From Bradyrhizobium sp. PSBB068 (GTDB lineage: Bacteria; Pseudomonadota; Alphaproteobacteria; Rhizobiales; Xanthobacteraceae), in assembly GCA_016839165.1 (NCBI GenBank), contig CP069300.1, forward strand, positions 5,518,001-5,582,000: a DNA stretch of 64,000 nucleotides. The letters run 5' to 3'. Position numbers and translations under genes: made by a program. The notes beneath the pieces were generated by a model that saw nothing but the letters and a program-made list of their open reading frames with translations, searched no databases and was not told the origin of the DNA. Shown in pieces: positions 26,801 to 34,823 of the stretch (its first letter is position 1; every line of letters begins with the position of its first letter).

Positions 26801-29800
26801 ACCGCGACGGTGACCTTGAAGGCGCCGGGCAACAACGCGTAGTGCCCCGGCAGCAAGGTGTAGGTGCCGGCCGGCAGCCCGGGAGCCCCACTCAGATAGA
26901 CCTGCTGACCGACCTGCAAAGCAACCGGCGCCGCCGCACTCTGCGTCGGATCGCTGAGCTGCATTTGCGGATCGCGCGGCGCATAGCGGTTACCGAGGCT
27001 CGGCAGGATCGCGAATGTCTGGGTGCCATCAAGCGTATCGACCGAGCCGCCAGCACCGCTGACGAACTGCGCGCCGTACATGTCGCCGCCGCCGGATTCG
27101 TCGATGCGCGCGGAGCCCACCCCACCGGACGCTCCCGCGACCGTCAGCGCCCGGCCATAAAATGAGATCGTCTTGGCCGGCGGCGCGCTCATCGTGTTCG
27201 CCGTGCCGCTGTTGTCGTAGCCGTAGATCCAGTCGGTGTTGCCAAGCGGTGCGCCATACGGGATCAGCGTGCCGCCCGCCGACACCGAGGTGATGCTGCC
27301 CGGGAGCAGGTTGATCGCGCGCGTGCCGGAGGGATTCTTCGGGTCTCCGAAGGTGATCTGCCCGAGCGGCGCCAGCAGGACGCCGCCCTGGTTGATGGTC
27401 GGCGCGACGATCTGCACCGATCCACCCACCGACAGCGGTATGTAAGGCGTCTGGCCGTTGCCGATGAAGCTGACCACGCTGTTCGGTCCGGTCGCCTGAA
27501 TCACGAACTGACCACTGGATACGCTCGAGGATCCGTTGTTGATCGGCCCGGTGCTGACCGGATAGATTTCCGTCCCGGTGAACGTCACGTCACCGGCAGT
27601 CGCCAGCGTGGTCGTCTTGCTGCCGTAAAGGGGCGCATTCTTGGAGGTTGGCACCAGGCGGATGTCGCCCAGGCTGTTGAACGACATGCTGGCGAAGCCG
27701 GGCAGCGACACCGCCCGCTGAACCGGCGTGTAGAAATTGAGGTAGTTCGTGACATAGCTGTAATTCGCGCCGCTGCGCAGCCCGCCCTCGACGTCGATCA
27801 GGCCGGCATCGACCTCGAGACGCGCGGTGCCGGCCAAGGGCGTTGCGCCATAGCTGCCCAGTGGCACGAAGCTGGAATATTCGTTGATGTTGCGCTGTCC
27901 ACCGCCGATGTCGACATAGGGCGCGCTGAGCCGGACGCTCGCGTCCGGCGTCGCGCTGATGTTGGTGGCGTTGATGGTCAGGCTGCGCGTCGCGGCGAGA
28001 TTGACGCTGCCGTTGAATACCAACGCATCGACTGCGCCGAGCGACACCGACGCGAAGCCGCCGCCGGAGATCTGGTCGGCGCCAATGTAGAGCTGCCCGA
28101 GCAGGTTGCCCGGGATCGCCTGCCCCGGCGACAGACCCGCCGACATCAGCGGCGGCGCCTGGCTCACGATGGTCTGGAAGATCGGCTGCAAGTATTGCGA
28201 GACCCCGGAGCTGTCGGCGACATAGCTCCCGATCGTCTGATCGATCGTCAGGCTGCCGCCCGCCACCCCGGCCCCTCCCGCCTGCGCCTTCATGGTGGCG
28301 TCGAACAGCAGACCGAGCGATGCCCGGATCGCGACGCTGCCGCCTGCGGTCGCAATAGGTGACTGGGTCGTTCCGGATCGACCCGCGGCCTGGCGTATCG
28401 TCCCCGACGCCCCCGACACGTCAATGATCGCCCCGGCTTGCGCCACGACGACACCGAGCGGTTGCTCGCCATAAGGCTGGGTGGCCGAATAGGGATAGTA
28501 GAGCGACGGCTGAGCGTCCTGATTGATGTTGACCTGTCCGCCGCCGAGCACCGTGTTCACCGGGCGCCCCAACGGGTCGAGTGTCGAGGTCACGAGCCCA
28601 GGCGCCAGCAACCGGGCGTCCGCTCCGATCCAGAGCGTCTGCGTCGCAGCATAGAACGGCCCATTATAGGGCGGCGTACCAGCCGCTGATCCAATCGGAA
28701 CCCAGGGACCGGGCACGCCGGTCAGATCGAGATTGATGGTGCCGGCGGGTGCGTTGATCGTGCCGTCGACCGTGAGTTGACGGCGCGCGTGCAGAGATAT
28801 CGTCGCCTGCGGATCGGCGTTGATCGCGGCACCCCGCTGAACATTGAGATTGCCGTTGAAGGCGTCGATCGCGCTCAGGACCAGGTTCACCGGCGCCGAC
28901 GGCTGATACGAGGGCAGCGCCCTCGCCGTCGCGACATCAGCGACATCGCTGCCGCTCGGCGCCGATACGGCCTGCAGATTCGGAATCAGATTGACCCCAT
29001 GCAGCTCGAGATCGGTGCCGGCAGCGACCGTCAGGTTCTGATAGCTGTAGAGCGCGTACTGGCTGAAGCCGCCGCCGGCGAAGAAGCCCGGCGACAGCCG
29101 CAGCACACTCGCGGGATCGACCGGCGTGAGGTTGCTGGTCCCCTCGGCATTGATAGAGCTGACCGTGCGGAGCGTAAGGATGGCATCTCCGCCGATCTGG
29201 ATCGCAGGCGTGGCGATGCTGAGCGCCCCGCCACGGGTGAAGCCATAGGACCGTACCGTGCCGTCGAGATAGACCCGCCCCGGATAGCTCTGCGCGATCG
29301 TCGCCGAGTTGTGCAGCGTCGCGCCGAAGCCGTTGCTGATCACCGTGATGTTGCCACCGGTTCCGACCGGCAGGCCGTTGCTGGTCTTGATCCGGCCGTT
29401 GCCCTGCATCCAGCCACCGCTCGACGCATCGATCATCGCCCCGGCATCGATCCGAACGCTGCCATAGGCGGCCAGGCTGACGTTGCCGCCGTCATAGAGC
29501 GTAGGCGTGGCGGTGCTGCCGCTGAGGAAATCGTTGACCCACAAGCCGCGCGTATCGATCACTCCGCCGGAGTGCAGTTCGACGTCGCCGGTCCAGATCG
29601 TCGATCCGTTCTGCGCAGCGTTGACGGTGACCGAGCCGGCCCGCGCCACCAGTTGGCCGTCGATCGAAATTCCCCCGCCGATCAGGGCGATAGACGAATT
29701 CAGCGCGATCGAGCCGCCGGGGGCAACCTGAAGCGTGGCGCCGCCCACGATGCTGATCGCCGGAGATACGGCTTTGCTGACCGGATCGGCCACGCCGCCC

Positions 29801-32172
29801 CGCGCATTGATGGTGATGCTGCCATAGTTCGCCTTGTCGAGCAGATCAGCCGGCAGATAAACCGTCTGCTGCCAGGACGCCGGCAACAGCGACGTCACGC
29901 TCGGAAGATCCGGCGGCGTCACCGACGGCGCGACGACCACGCTGGAGGGGGCAACGCTCGCATCGGATGCCCCGATGGTGAACGCCGCGCCGGCCGGAAG
30001 CGTGTTGGCGGTCCGCTGATACGGGCCGTTGACCGTCGCCGCGACAACCGAGGCGTCGACCTCGGCAGCGTTCGCAATCACGCTCAGGGCGCCGGCGGCG
30101 CGTCCTTCGAGATAGGCCGGCTGGTATCGCTGATCGGAGAAAAATGGATTGGCATAATACTCGGTGACACCCCAGTGGGCATGATTGACCGTAAAGCCGC
30201 CCCCGATCGAGATGTAGGTCAGATCGGCAGGGGCCTGGTTGGCGCTGTAGATTCTGCCATCCGAGCCGATCAGCCAGGTGACCGGCACGTAGCCGGCCTG
30301 GTGCGCGAGCGAGCCGCCGGAAATATTGATCGACGCACCAGGTCGCAGGACGACATCGCCAGTGGAATAGACGACCACCGTGCCGCCCATGGTCAGGCGC
30401 TGGTCGATCGGCCGGTCGACCTGACCGAGCCAGCCCGACACCTCCAGCAGGCCGCCCGCGGTGTAGACCCGGTCCGAAGCCACCGGGTTGAGTTCGTGGA
30501 CGTTCACCCACACGTTCTTGCTGGAGAGGATGCCGCCGCGTTGCAATGGCGAGTCGCGCAGCTCGTTGGCGCGCACGTTGACCTGCACCACATCGCCCGA
30601 CGCCGCGACCGGCACGCCCTGCAACCCTGAAACGTCGATCAGGGACCCTGCGTCGACGAGAACACGCGCACCATCGCGGTTGGAGTTCGTGTTGATCTTG
30701 GCAGCGGGATTGTCTTGCAGATAGAGCTGGTCTCCGTAGCTCGATGCCTCGAGCGCCACGCGCCCGGACGGCGCGATGATCGCAGCTCCCGCCTGCACGT
30801 TGACGAAGCCGCCTTCGACCAAAATCTGCGACTGCGCCTGCGGCTGCGTGTCCTTCGCAGTGAGACCATCCTCCTCGGGGAGCACGGCGGTGACGCTGCC
30901 GCGCGCGAGCTGCACCGTACCGGTCTGCGTCGACACCGCATAATGCGAGGAGCTGTCGTAGCCAAACTCCCCCTGCAATCCCTGCTGCGCGGACAACAGG
31001 ATCGAACCGGCCTGATTGACCGAGGTGGTCGCCACCAGCACACCGGATTGCTGCAAGTTCATACCGACCAGCGTGACGTTTCCGGTCGGCGCCGCGATCA
31101 GGCCGGTGTTGCTGACCGTGCCGCCATTGAGCACGTTCAACACCAGGCCCTGCTGGCTCGTGCTGCCGCTCGTCGTGACATAAACCGACGTGCCGGCGGC
31201 GAGCGCGGCCTGTCCACCCGGCGTCACGATGCTGCCGCTGTTCTGCACATTGGCGCCGAGCAGGAATACGTTGCCGCCTCCCGTGGTGACGGATGCGGGC
31301 GGCGCCGTGACGATCACGGCACCAGCCTCGACGATGACGTTGCCGGTTGGGCCGCTGCTGTTGCCGAAGATCGGCGCCTTCAGATTGCCGGCATTGTCAA
31401 ACGGCGAGCGATTGAGCAGGCCGGTCTTGAACTGTTGATCGGTGATATTGAGCGTCGAGGCCACCAGCGACCCGACATTGACCTGGCTTGCACCACCGAA
31501 AATGATACCGCTCTGGTTGATCAGCAGCACCTGGCCGTCGGCCCTGATGTTGCCAAGGATCTGGCTCGGCCCGACATTGCCGGTCACGCGATTGAGCGCG
31601 ACCCAGCTGCTGTTGCCCTGCTGGTTGAACACGACATCGGTCTGGGCGCCGACATTGAAGCTCTGCCAGTTGAGGATTGCCTGCGGCGCGGTCTGGGTGA
31701 TCCCGACACTGGTGCGCCCGTTCACATTGGCTTGGGTCGGAAGGTTGGCACCGGACCAGAGGCCGGATCCGGGCGCAACCTGCAGCCCACCCGGCGCAAG
31801 ACCATCGGGCACCGCCAACTGCGGCAGCGTCCGCGACGTGCCGGCCGCCTGTGCGGCATTGCGCGCGGCCGCCTGCGCCGCTTGCATGGCCTGGATCGCC
31901 TGGGCCGCCCTGGTCAGCGCTCCCGAGCTCCTCGCAGCCGCGTCTGCTGCCTGCTGGGCCCCAGTGCTCGCCGCATCGGCCGCGTATTGTGGCGCCGCGA
32001 CCGTCCATGCGCCACCAAACGGCCTCGCATTCGCAGGATGCGCAGCGAGCAACAATGTCGCCAGGCTCGTGCCGGCCATCAACCCGGCGCGGGACATCTG
32101 GCGCGACAGCGCGCTGCCGGCCAATTCACCGCGTGCACGGGGATGATGGGTGGTTTGAGCTCGAGCCGGCAT
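20866..32172 (-). CDS. Giant filamentous-haemagglutinin-family exoprotein (TPS domain plus DUF3739)
   Basis: 3768 residues. An extended signal peptide (to about residue 49) is followed by an Ala/Gln-rich helical stretch (about 60-110). The two-partner-secretion domain comes next (about 125-270), with AILNWQSFNVGAQTDVVFNQ, NRVTGNVGPSQILGNI and LINQSGIIFG. About 2800 residues of beta-helix-like repeats follow, with many GG.ITVTA-like turns. A DUF3739-type region (about residues 2950-3600) includes GANGPDNADFISLYLDP. The C-terminus is an acidic and basic tail rich in Asp, Arg and Glu. It should be secreted by a TpsB pore, but none is encoded here. AAGGA lies six bases before the ATG. It is downstream of FecI/FecR-type genes, which probably control it. 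Confidence 0.92.
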   Translation of the reverse strand: MPARAQTTHHPRARGELAGSALSRQMSRAGLMAGTSLATLLLAAHPANARPFGGAWTVAAPQYAADAASTGAQQAADAAARSSGALTRAAQAIQAMQAAQAAARNAAQAAGTSRTLPQLAVPDGLAPGGLQVAPGSGLWSGANLPTQANVNGRTSVGITQTAPQAILNWQSFNVGAQTDVVFNQQGNSSWVALNRVTGNVGPSQILGNIRADGQVLLINQSGIIFGGASQVNVGSLVASTLNITDQQFKTGLLNRSPFDNAGNLKAPIFGNSSGPTGNVIVEAGAVIVTAPPASVTTGGGNVFLLGANVQNSGSIVTPGGQAALAAGTSVYVTTSGSTSQQGLVLNVLNGGTVSNTGLIAAPTGNVTLVGMNLQQSGVLVATTSVNQAGSILLSAQQGLQGEFGYDSSSHYAVSTQTGTVQLARGSVTAVLPEEDGLTAKDTQPQAQSQILVEGGFVNVQAGAAIIAPSGRVALEASSYGDQLYLQDNPAAKINTNSNRDGARVLVDAGSLIDVSGLQGVPVAASGDVVQVNVRANELRDSPLQRGGILSSKNVWVNVHELNPVASDRVYTAGGLLEVSGWLGQVDRPIDQRLTMGGTVVVYSTGDVVLRPGASINISGGSLAHQAGYVPVTWLIGSDGRIYSANQAPADLTYISIGGGFTVNHAHWGVTEYYANPFFSDQRYQPAYLEGRAAGALSVIANAAEVDASVVAATVNGPYQRTANTLPAGAAFTIGASDASVAPSSVVVAPSVTPPDLPSVTSLLPASWQQTVYLPADLLDKANYGSITINARGGVADPVSKAVSPAISIVGGATLQVAPGGSIALNSSIALIGGGISIDGQLVARAGSVTVNAAQNGSTIWTGDVELHSGGVIDTRGLWVNDFLSGSTATPTLYDGGNVSLAAYGSVRIDAGAMIDASSGGWMQGNGRIKTSNGLPVGTGGNITVISNGFGATLHNSATIAQSYPGRVYLDGTVRSYGFTRGGALSIATPAIQIGGDAILTLRTVSSINAEGTSNLTPVDPASVLRLSPGFFAGGGFSQYALYSYQNLTVAAGTDLELHGVNLIPNLQAVSAPSGSDVADVATARALPSYQPSAPVNLVLSAIDAFNGNLNVQRGAAINADPQATISLHARRQLTVDGTINAPAGTINLDLTGVPGPWVPIGSAAGTPPYNGPFYAATQTLWIGADARLLAPGLVTSTLDPLGRPVNTVLGGGQVNINQDAQPSLYYPYSATQPYGEQPLGVVVAQAGAIIDVSGASGTIRQAAGRSGTTQSPIATAGGSVAIRASLGLLFDATMKAQAGGAGVAGGSLTIDQTIGSYVADSSGVSQYLQPIFQTIVSQAPPLMSAGLSPGQAIPGNLLGQLYIGADQISGGGFASVSLGAVDALVFNGSVNLAATRSLTINATNISATPDASVRLSAPYVDIGGGQRNINEYSSFVPLGSYGATPLAGTARLEVDAGLIDVEGGLRSGANYSYVTNYLNFYTPVQRAVSLPGFASMSFNSLGDIRLVPTSKNAPLYGSKTTTLATAGDVTFTGTEIYPVSTGPINNGSSSVSSGQFVIQATGPNSVVSFIGNGQTPYIPLSVGGSVQIVAPTINQGGVLLAPLGQITFGDPKNPSGTRAINLLPGSITSVSAGGTLIPYGAPLGNTDWIYGYDNSGTANTMSAPPAKTISFYGRALTVAGASGGVGSARIDESGGGDMYGAQFVSGAGGSVDTLDGTQTFAILPSLGNRYAPRDPQMQLSDPTQSAAAPVALQVGQQVYLSGAPGLPAGTYTLLPGHYALLPGAFKVTVAVNQTSATGLSNFAQRDGSYRILGYGEVANTGFHDPLPSVYIVTPGSVVRQQSQYAETTASQFYASKAAASGIAAPYLPIDAGQLVISATNSLSLPATGGFGDFTAPAGGRGGQVDIVASNLEILAPGSTAAPGMTGLLANALDSIGAQSILIGGTRSLYGNVLTITPAAQQLQIDSGAVLTAPEIMLTASTAITVGAGALIDTTSFGAISTLFPNDPKTGKTLGSIALARVSGGGAGAFVLASNAPVLPVTLPAGSGASKLSIGAGAQVLGGGEVALSASNTISMDPSARLAAPTVMVSVPVINFGTGGASGFNLSASLLAQLSEGDPLRNLPATGNLVLSASTAINVYGSVDLGDLDPVTGQPLLAALTLSASAINGFGAATDSVKLRANTITLNGGATSAAATGTGQGAFEIDATQLTLGGGGSLAFGGFNTVTLAASRQVIDGVSYAGPLAAGAMQKIGTVSYAPGEVMPGTFSVNGGLTIATPLVTAQAGALTQLVANAGTVTFAALPGGTGQPVATSNGATLSVSAQSIVQGTTINLPSGVIAFTAQNGITLQAGSVTNVAGAVTPFFDVVRIAPAGSVTLQTANGDVAVASGAVVDLRGGRLGSVTMPMLDVVDSDQGGNAGTLTVIAPNGTAHLDGQLLASADPRYIGGKAIVTVNSGNASALLGSIAGFSGEQALTLTNGDINVGNITARDVELIANGGNITVTGLIDASGGSNATIRLIAGNNLELGAHAVLNAGTTAARGGTVTLGLAGNSSGMLTFDVDAGSGSTPTINVAGADPNIAQNGGQLWLRVPRTVNADGTTGVRISNSGVHVVGAREIDVEAVKVYDVTGSPYVDASLAMADSDARAYIAAANIKAGIGSLTGTSVTAFHLMPGIELDSGGNLRLLQNASRTNSGIDLHTYRYNGEPMVLTLRAAGSLLINGSLSDGFAAPVGSPDGNIFAIAAPLPAGSGSATFRLVAGADLAAADPLAVVPTVLRPVATIANPEPGSIIFAASYLTDANVTVQIPSVVRTGARDLDLAAAGNIDIQTAFGIYTAGEQASPDFAVPSRALIKSAFTYKYDTYLGYGYDAHRHKVSYDLSYPVQAFHPSYQTGGGNLTVKVHGSLIGADTSSSKNYAASALDTYWLWTEPFAASPTWFINFGTYYQPYLKGGYDSFPSVAAFRGLGALGGGNVGVAVDGDLRNVDISVPTTGGLTAAGAVAVYGGGNLSLAVGGGINYANLLVGRGTADIQAGEIGMAPLAASSLSTARVDLLIGDAQFNVVSRRGINAIIGDPTRVTQQPDPLGLTSYRIPAGLEGNGPPSYQYNVQRPYGFFTSMTANSALSELTEGGDIIVNGDFVPPIFELTAAGGSIRAGTVAQSTFGYNYLAALAAPTARLDLLAQQDIVGFGVSMTAADLSAQVNGASAPSGSDYASTFTNPSPYDTFGGSQSLPSNLVQFNDPHTVHAYAVQGSLTRLALATSERAQVRAGLDIVQPIINIENAGPGDASLVQAGRDIVSCQPCSLAYPDFFNIRVEGPGALSVLAGRNIFAQLGQYKTQGLGITSVGNADNPLLPPTGASIGVAVGTGANGPDNADFISLYLDPRNMDATTQGYLAQLTSYMSRNEGVTLGRDQALADFRALAPAAQLPFIEQVYFAELKAGGEAAANGKGAGGKGYDRAYRAIQTLFPGSVIGGTTTAYAGNLSLFQLARIRTEQGGSINILAPGGGVSLGIENQTPNLTGQTDTARPGLLTLEGGDVNIFTDRSVVVAQSRVFTELGGDILMFSTNGDLNAGKGKQTSIVTSPPLVVYDQYGRAAKTPNTPQTGAGIATLIGVPGVPPGNVDLFAPHGTIDAGEAGIRVSGNLTLEALRVLNVANIQVQGTSVGVPVVQGPPVGALTAANNTAGAAQQPTAAAPAASTGQPSVIIVEVLGYGGGDGTSDPGDDDERRRRNKERQSYDPDSMFRVVGSGDLTAEQARQLTDEERQRLTSR

Positions 32173-32300
32173 GACACGTCCTTCCAGCGAACATCGCAGA
32201 GGTCACACCAGCGTGACGGGAAGCCCCGCTCAAAACTGCATGGGTTTTTTGTGAAAGTTTCGTGTCACCGCAGAGCGGCCGGGAGAATGTGGGAACCCAG

Positions 32301-33284
32301 TCAGCTCAGCAGCACGATTCCGCCAGGCAGCAACCGCACACGCGCATCGAACGCCTGCTGGATCTGGGTCAGGATCTCATCCATGCGATCGATGCGGAAA
32401 CGACCGCTGACGGGCAGCCGCGCGATCTCGGCATTGACAATGAAGATGTGGCCAGGCCGGTATCGGTTGATCTCGTCGACCACATCGGCCAGCGGCGTGA
32501 AGCGGAACAGCAGGAAGCCGCGTTGCCAGGCGGAGGCAATCTCGATATCGGCAGCGGCAAGGCTCTCTCCCCGCGCGTCGTAGCGCAGTTGCTGCCCTTC
32601 CTTCATGGCGATCAGCTCGGCCCCACGCTCGACCTGCAGCTCGCCGTTGAGGCAGGTCACACAAACCGGCCGCTCGCCGCCAGCCGATATATAACGCACA
32701 TCGAACTGCGCCCTGTTCGCCAAGATCCAGCGGTCGGCCGCACGGACGCCAAAGCTGCGACCGGCTGTGGCGAACGCAGCCTCGCCGGAAAGCAACTCGA
32801 TCCGCGCCGCACCGGGATCGGCGGGCCGCAACGCGATGCTGGTCTGCACGTTCATCCGGATCGAAACATCGCCGGGCAGCGCCACGCTGCGCTGCTCGCC
32901 GGTGCCGGTGCGGTAGTCGGCCGCGAGATCCGACCAGGACGGCCACAGGCCGAGCGGCGGACGCGCCAGCGCATAGACACCCGCAGCGGAGGCCGCGGTC
33001 GCGAGCCCACCACCGAGCAACACACGGCGATTCAAGTGCGCCGCGCTCCGCGATTGTCTGGCCATCTCGGCCGCCCGCACATTGCGGCCCGCCGGTGCAA
33101 GGTCGCGCCACAGGCGGCTTGCTGCAGCGAAGGCGGCAGCATGCTCGGCGCTCTGGGCGCACCAGCGCCGCAGCGCCTCGGCATCCGCCGCGGTGGCCTG
33201 CCCGGAGGTAAGATGCCGCACCCAGCCGACCGCGTCCCGCTTGAGCGGATCAAATCTCATGTCGTCGTTATCCGTCGCGCTCAT
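32301..33284 (-). CDS. FecR-type anti-sigma/sigma-regulator
   Basis: 327 residues. An N-terminal cytoplasmic DUF4880-like domain (AVGWVRHLTSGQATAADAEA, then RRWCAQSAEHAAAF) is followed by a single membrane segment (VLLGGGLATAASAAGVYALA, about 88-108). The periplasmic FecR domain has YRTGTGEQRSVALPGDVSI, and the C-terminal DUF4974-like domain has FTPLADVVDEINRYRP and VSGRFRIDRMDEILTQIQQA. It transmits an envelope signal to the sigma factor encoded 93 bp upstream. It lies 128 bp upstream of the exoprotein gene. Confidence 0.9.
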   Translation of the reverse strand: MSATDNDDMRFDPLKRDAVGWVRHLTSGQATAADAEALRRWCAQSAEHAAAFAAASRLWRDLAPAGRNVRAAEMARQSRSAAHLNRRVLLGGGLATAASAAGVYALARPPLGLWPSWSDLAADYRTGTGEQRSVALPGDVSIRMNVQTSIALRPADPGAARIELLSGEAAFATAGRSFGVRAADRWILANRAQFDVRYISAGGERPVCVTCLNGELQVERGAELIAMKEGQQLRYDARGESLAAADIEIASAWQRGFLLFRFTPLADVVDEINRYRPGHIFIVNAEIARLPVSGRFRIDRMDEILTQIQQAFDARVRLLPGGIVLLS

Positions 33285-33377
33285 GGCTGGCGTCCGCCTC
33301 GTGCCTGCCTACGCCGGGGCGTGGCGATTCTCATCACCCCCCTCACAATGACGTTTCCTGCCGGGCGAAACCGCATG

Positions 33378-33893
33378 TTATCCGTCGCTCCGACCACGCC
33401 GCGCCAAACAATATTCCTGCGCCCGCTGCAGCTCCAGATCCACCAGCCGCAGGGAAATGCCGAAGCGGCGTGCTATTTCCTGCCGCGGCATCTGGTCGAG
33501 GCGTGACGCGAGCAGAATCTCACGGCGGCGCGCCGGCAGCTCGTGCAGAATGGCCTCGAGCCCTCGCAGGTCCGACCGCGCGCGTGCCACGTGCTCGGGA
33601 CCGGGCGCACCATCGGCGATCTCGAGCAACCCGTCGACTTCGGCGGCGCTCAGAATCCGGCTATCGGCGTTACGTAGGCGATCGCGCGCCGCATTCATGG
33701 CGACGCCAAAAACGTAATTGCCGGGATTGCCGACCACACCAACCGAATCCGCCTGGGCGATCCGGAGCCAGGCGTCGTGCAGCGCCTCACCCGCGAGTTC
33801 GGACGATCCCAGCCGTCGTGTCAGCCGGCGCTTGAGCTCATCATAGCGCTCCACCAACAGGCGTCTTATCACGGCAAGGGACGTTTCAGTCAT
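33378..33893 (-). CDS. FecI-type ECF sigma factor
   Basis: 171 residues from ATG 33893, overlapping the STN gene by 8 bp. A GTG at 33914 is the alternative. Region 2 is represented by EALHDAWLRIAQAD and NYVFGVAMNAARDRLR. Region 4 is LPARRREILLASRLDQMP with the helix-turn-helix RQEIARRFGISLRLVDLELQ. Together with FecR and the STN-domain protein it forms a cell-surface signalling set. Its likely target is the exoprotein gene downstream, by position. Confidence 0.88.
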   Translation of the reverse strand: MTETSLAVIRRLLVERYDELKRRLTRRLGSSELAGEALHDAWLRIAQADSVGVVGNPGNYVFGVAMNAARDRLRNADSRILSAAEVDGLLEIADGAPGPEHVARARSDLRGLEAILHELPARRREILLASRLDQMPRQEIARRFGISLRLVDLELQRAQEYCLARRGRSDG

Positions 33894-34563
33894 GGCGTGC
33901 CGGAGAACCGTCACAGCCCATCGTGATGCCGGATCCCTGCGGGACCACCACCAGGGTCACAGGCTGGGCAAGGCCTGCCGGCGGCGCCATATCGACCTGC
34001 ATCCGGCGCAGAGCATGATCAATACCAGCATCGAGCGAGGCGCTGCCCGCCGAGCCCAGTCGCTCGAACCGTTCGACCTTGCCGGCCGGATCAATCCAGA
34101 ACTGCAACGCGATCCGGTAGCCGCCCGGCCGCGCATCGGCCTCCGCACACAGCGCGGCCCGAAGGCTGGTCTGTAGTCGCGAATAATAATGATTCACCGG
34201 CGCCGGCAGCGCCGCCTGCGCCATGGCCGGTGTCGGATAGAGGATGAAAGACGTCTCTCCAAGCACGCGCGCCGACAGGCCGGTGCCTGCAAGCAGGCGC
34301 GCGAGCGCGATGCCCGCGGTCATGGGTCCCCGCACGGCGCTGGAATGCCGTCCGGCCGTCAAGTTGCTGTTGTAGAGCACGCTCCGACCAGCCACGTCAC
34401 CATACTGCTCCAGCGCGGCCGCCAGCGGCTGAGCTGCGATATCAAAGTCGATTTGTTTCCCTTCTGCGGATGCTTCCGGCGCCGCCAAGGCAAGACAGGC
34501 ACCGAACATCAGCGCACGGCACAGCCGGGCGCTCCGGGCTTGCGCTGGCGCATCCGGGGTCAA
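33886..34563 (-). CDS. Secretin/TonB N-terminal (STN) domain protein with TonB-C-like domain
   Basis: 225 residues with signal peptide ending at ASAEG. The STN domain (about 38-110: IDFDIAAQPLAAALEQYGDV, TAGIALARLLAGTGL) is the signalling module usually found at the N-terminus of TonB-dependent receptors. Here it is followed not by a beta-barrel but by a TonB C-terminal-like domain (about 130-215: LQTSLRAALCAEADARPGGY, FWIDPAGKVERFERLGSAGS). It is therefore a soluble or envelope-associated sensor that could replace a receptor in activating FecR. It is the first gene of the STN-FecI-FecR-exoprotein set. Confidence 0.85.
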   Translation of the reverse strand: MTPDAPAQARSARLCRALMFGACLALAAPEASAEGKQIDFDIAAQPLAAALEQYGDVAGRSVLYNSNLTAGRHSSAVRGPMTAGIALARLLAGTGLSARVLGETSFILYPTPAMAQAALPAPVNHYYSRLQTSLRAALCAEADARPGGYRIALQFWIDPAGKVERFERLGSAGSASLDAGIDHALRRMQVDMAPPAGLAQPVTLVVVPQGSGITMGCDGSPARHD

Positions 34564-34634
34564 CTCGGCTCCTCGCGTTACAAGATTGTCATGGTCGGGC
34601 GGAGACCATAGGCAGGCCGTGTAACAGTCTCATG

Positions 34635-34818
34635 TCAGGACGATCGGATGGCCGGCATGGCACAGACGAGGCGCTTGCGCATATCGTCGGTGAGCTCGCC
34701 GAGATGATTGTGCAGCACCGAGCCGGCATTGACCGGATCGAGATGGGCCGAAATGAAATCGGCGACGTCAGGCCCGTTGGCACCGACGCCGATCAACACG
34801 CTGATCGACGCGCCAGAT
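34635..34818 (-). pseudogene. Remnant of a second DUF3739-type exoprotein
   Basis: A minus-strand frame just after the YfcC-type stop encodes about 60 residues beginning ASISVLIGVGANGPDVADFI and continuing SAHLDPVNAG. It aligns without gaps to the exoprotein segment ASIGVAVGTGANGPDNADFI..LYLDPRN (encoded near 22021-22110), with over half of about 30 positions identical. Then it diverges and stops at 34635. There is no start codon, signal or flanking homologous sequence. It looks like an isolated fragment of a related large exoprotein gene. Confidence 0.75.
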
Positions 34819-34823
34819 CAAAT

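Noticed and set aside
20871..32583. Long plus-strand open frames (up to 803 residues) opposite the exoprotein, for example 23341-25752, 28777-30630 and 30715-32583
   Set aside because: They are antisense to a well-supported 11.3-kb coding region, rich in Arg, Gly, Ala and Asp with no domain, and arise from the GC-rich codon pattern.
33258..33387. GTTATCCGTCGC occurring near both the FecR start and the FecI-type stop
   Set aside because: A 12-base match in GC-rich DNA with no further conservation; likely chance.
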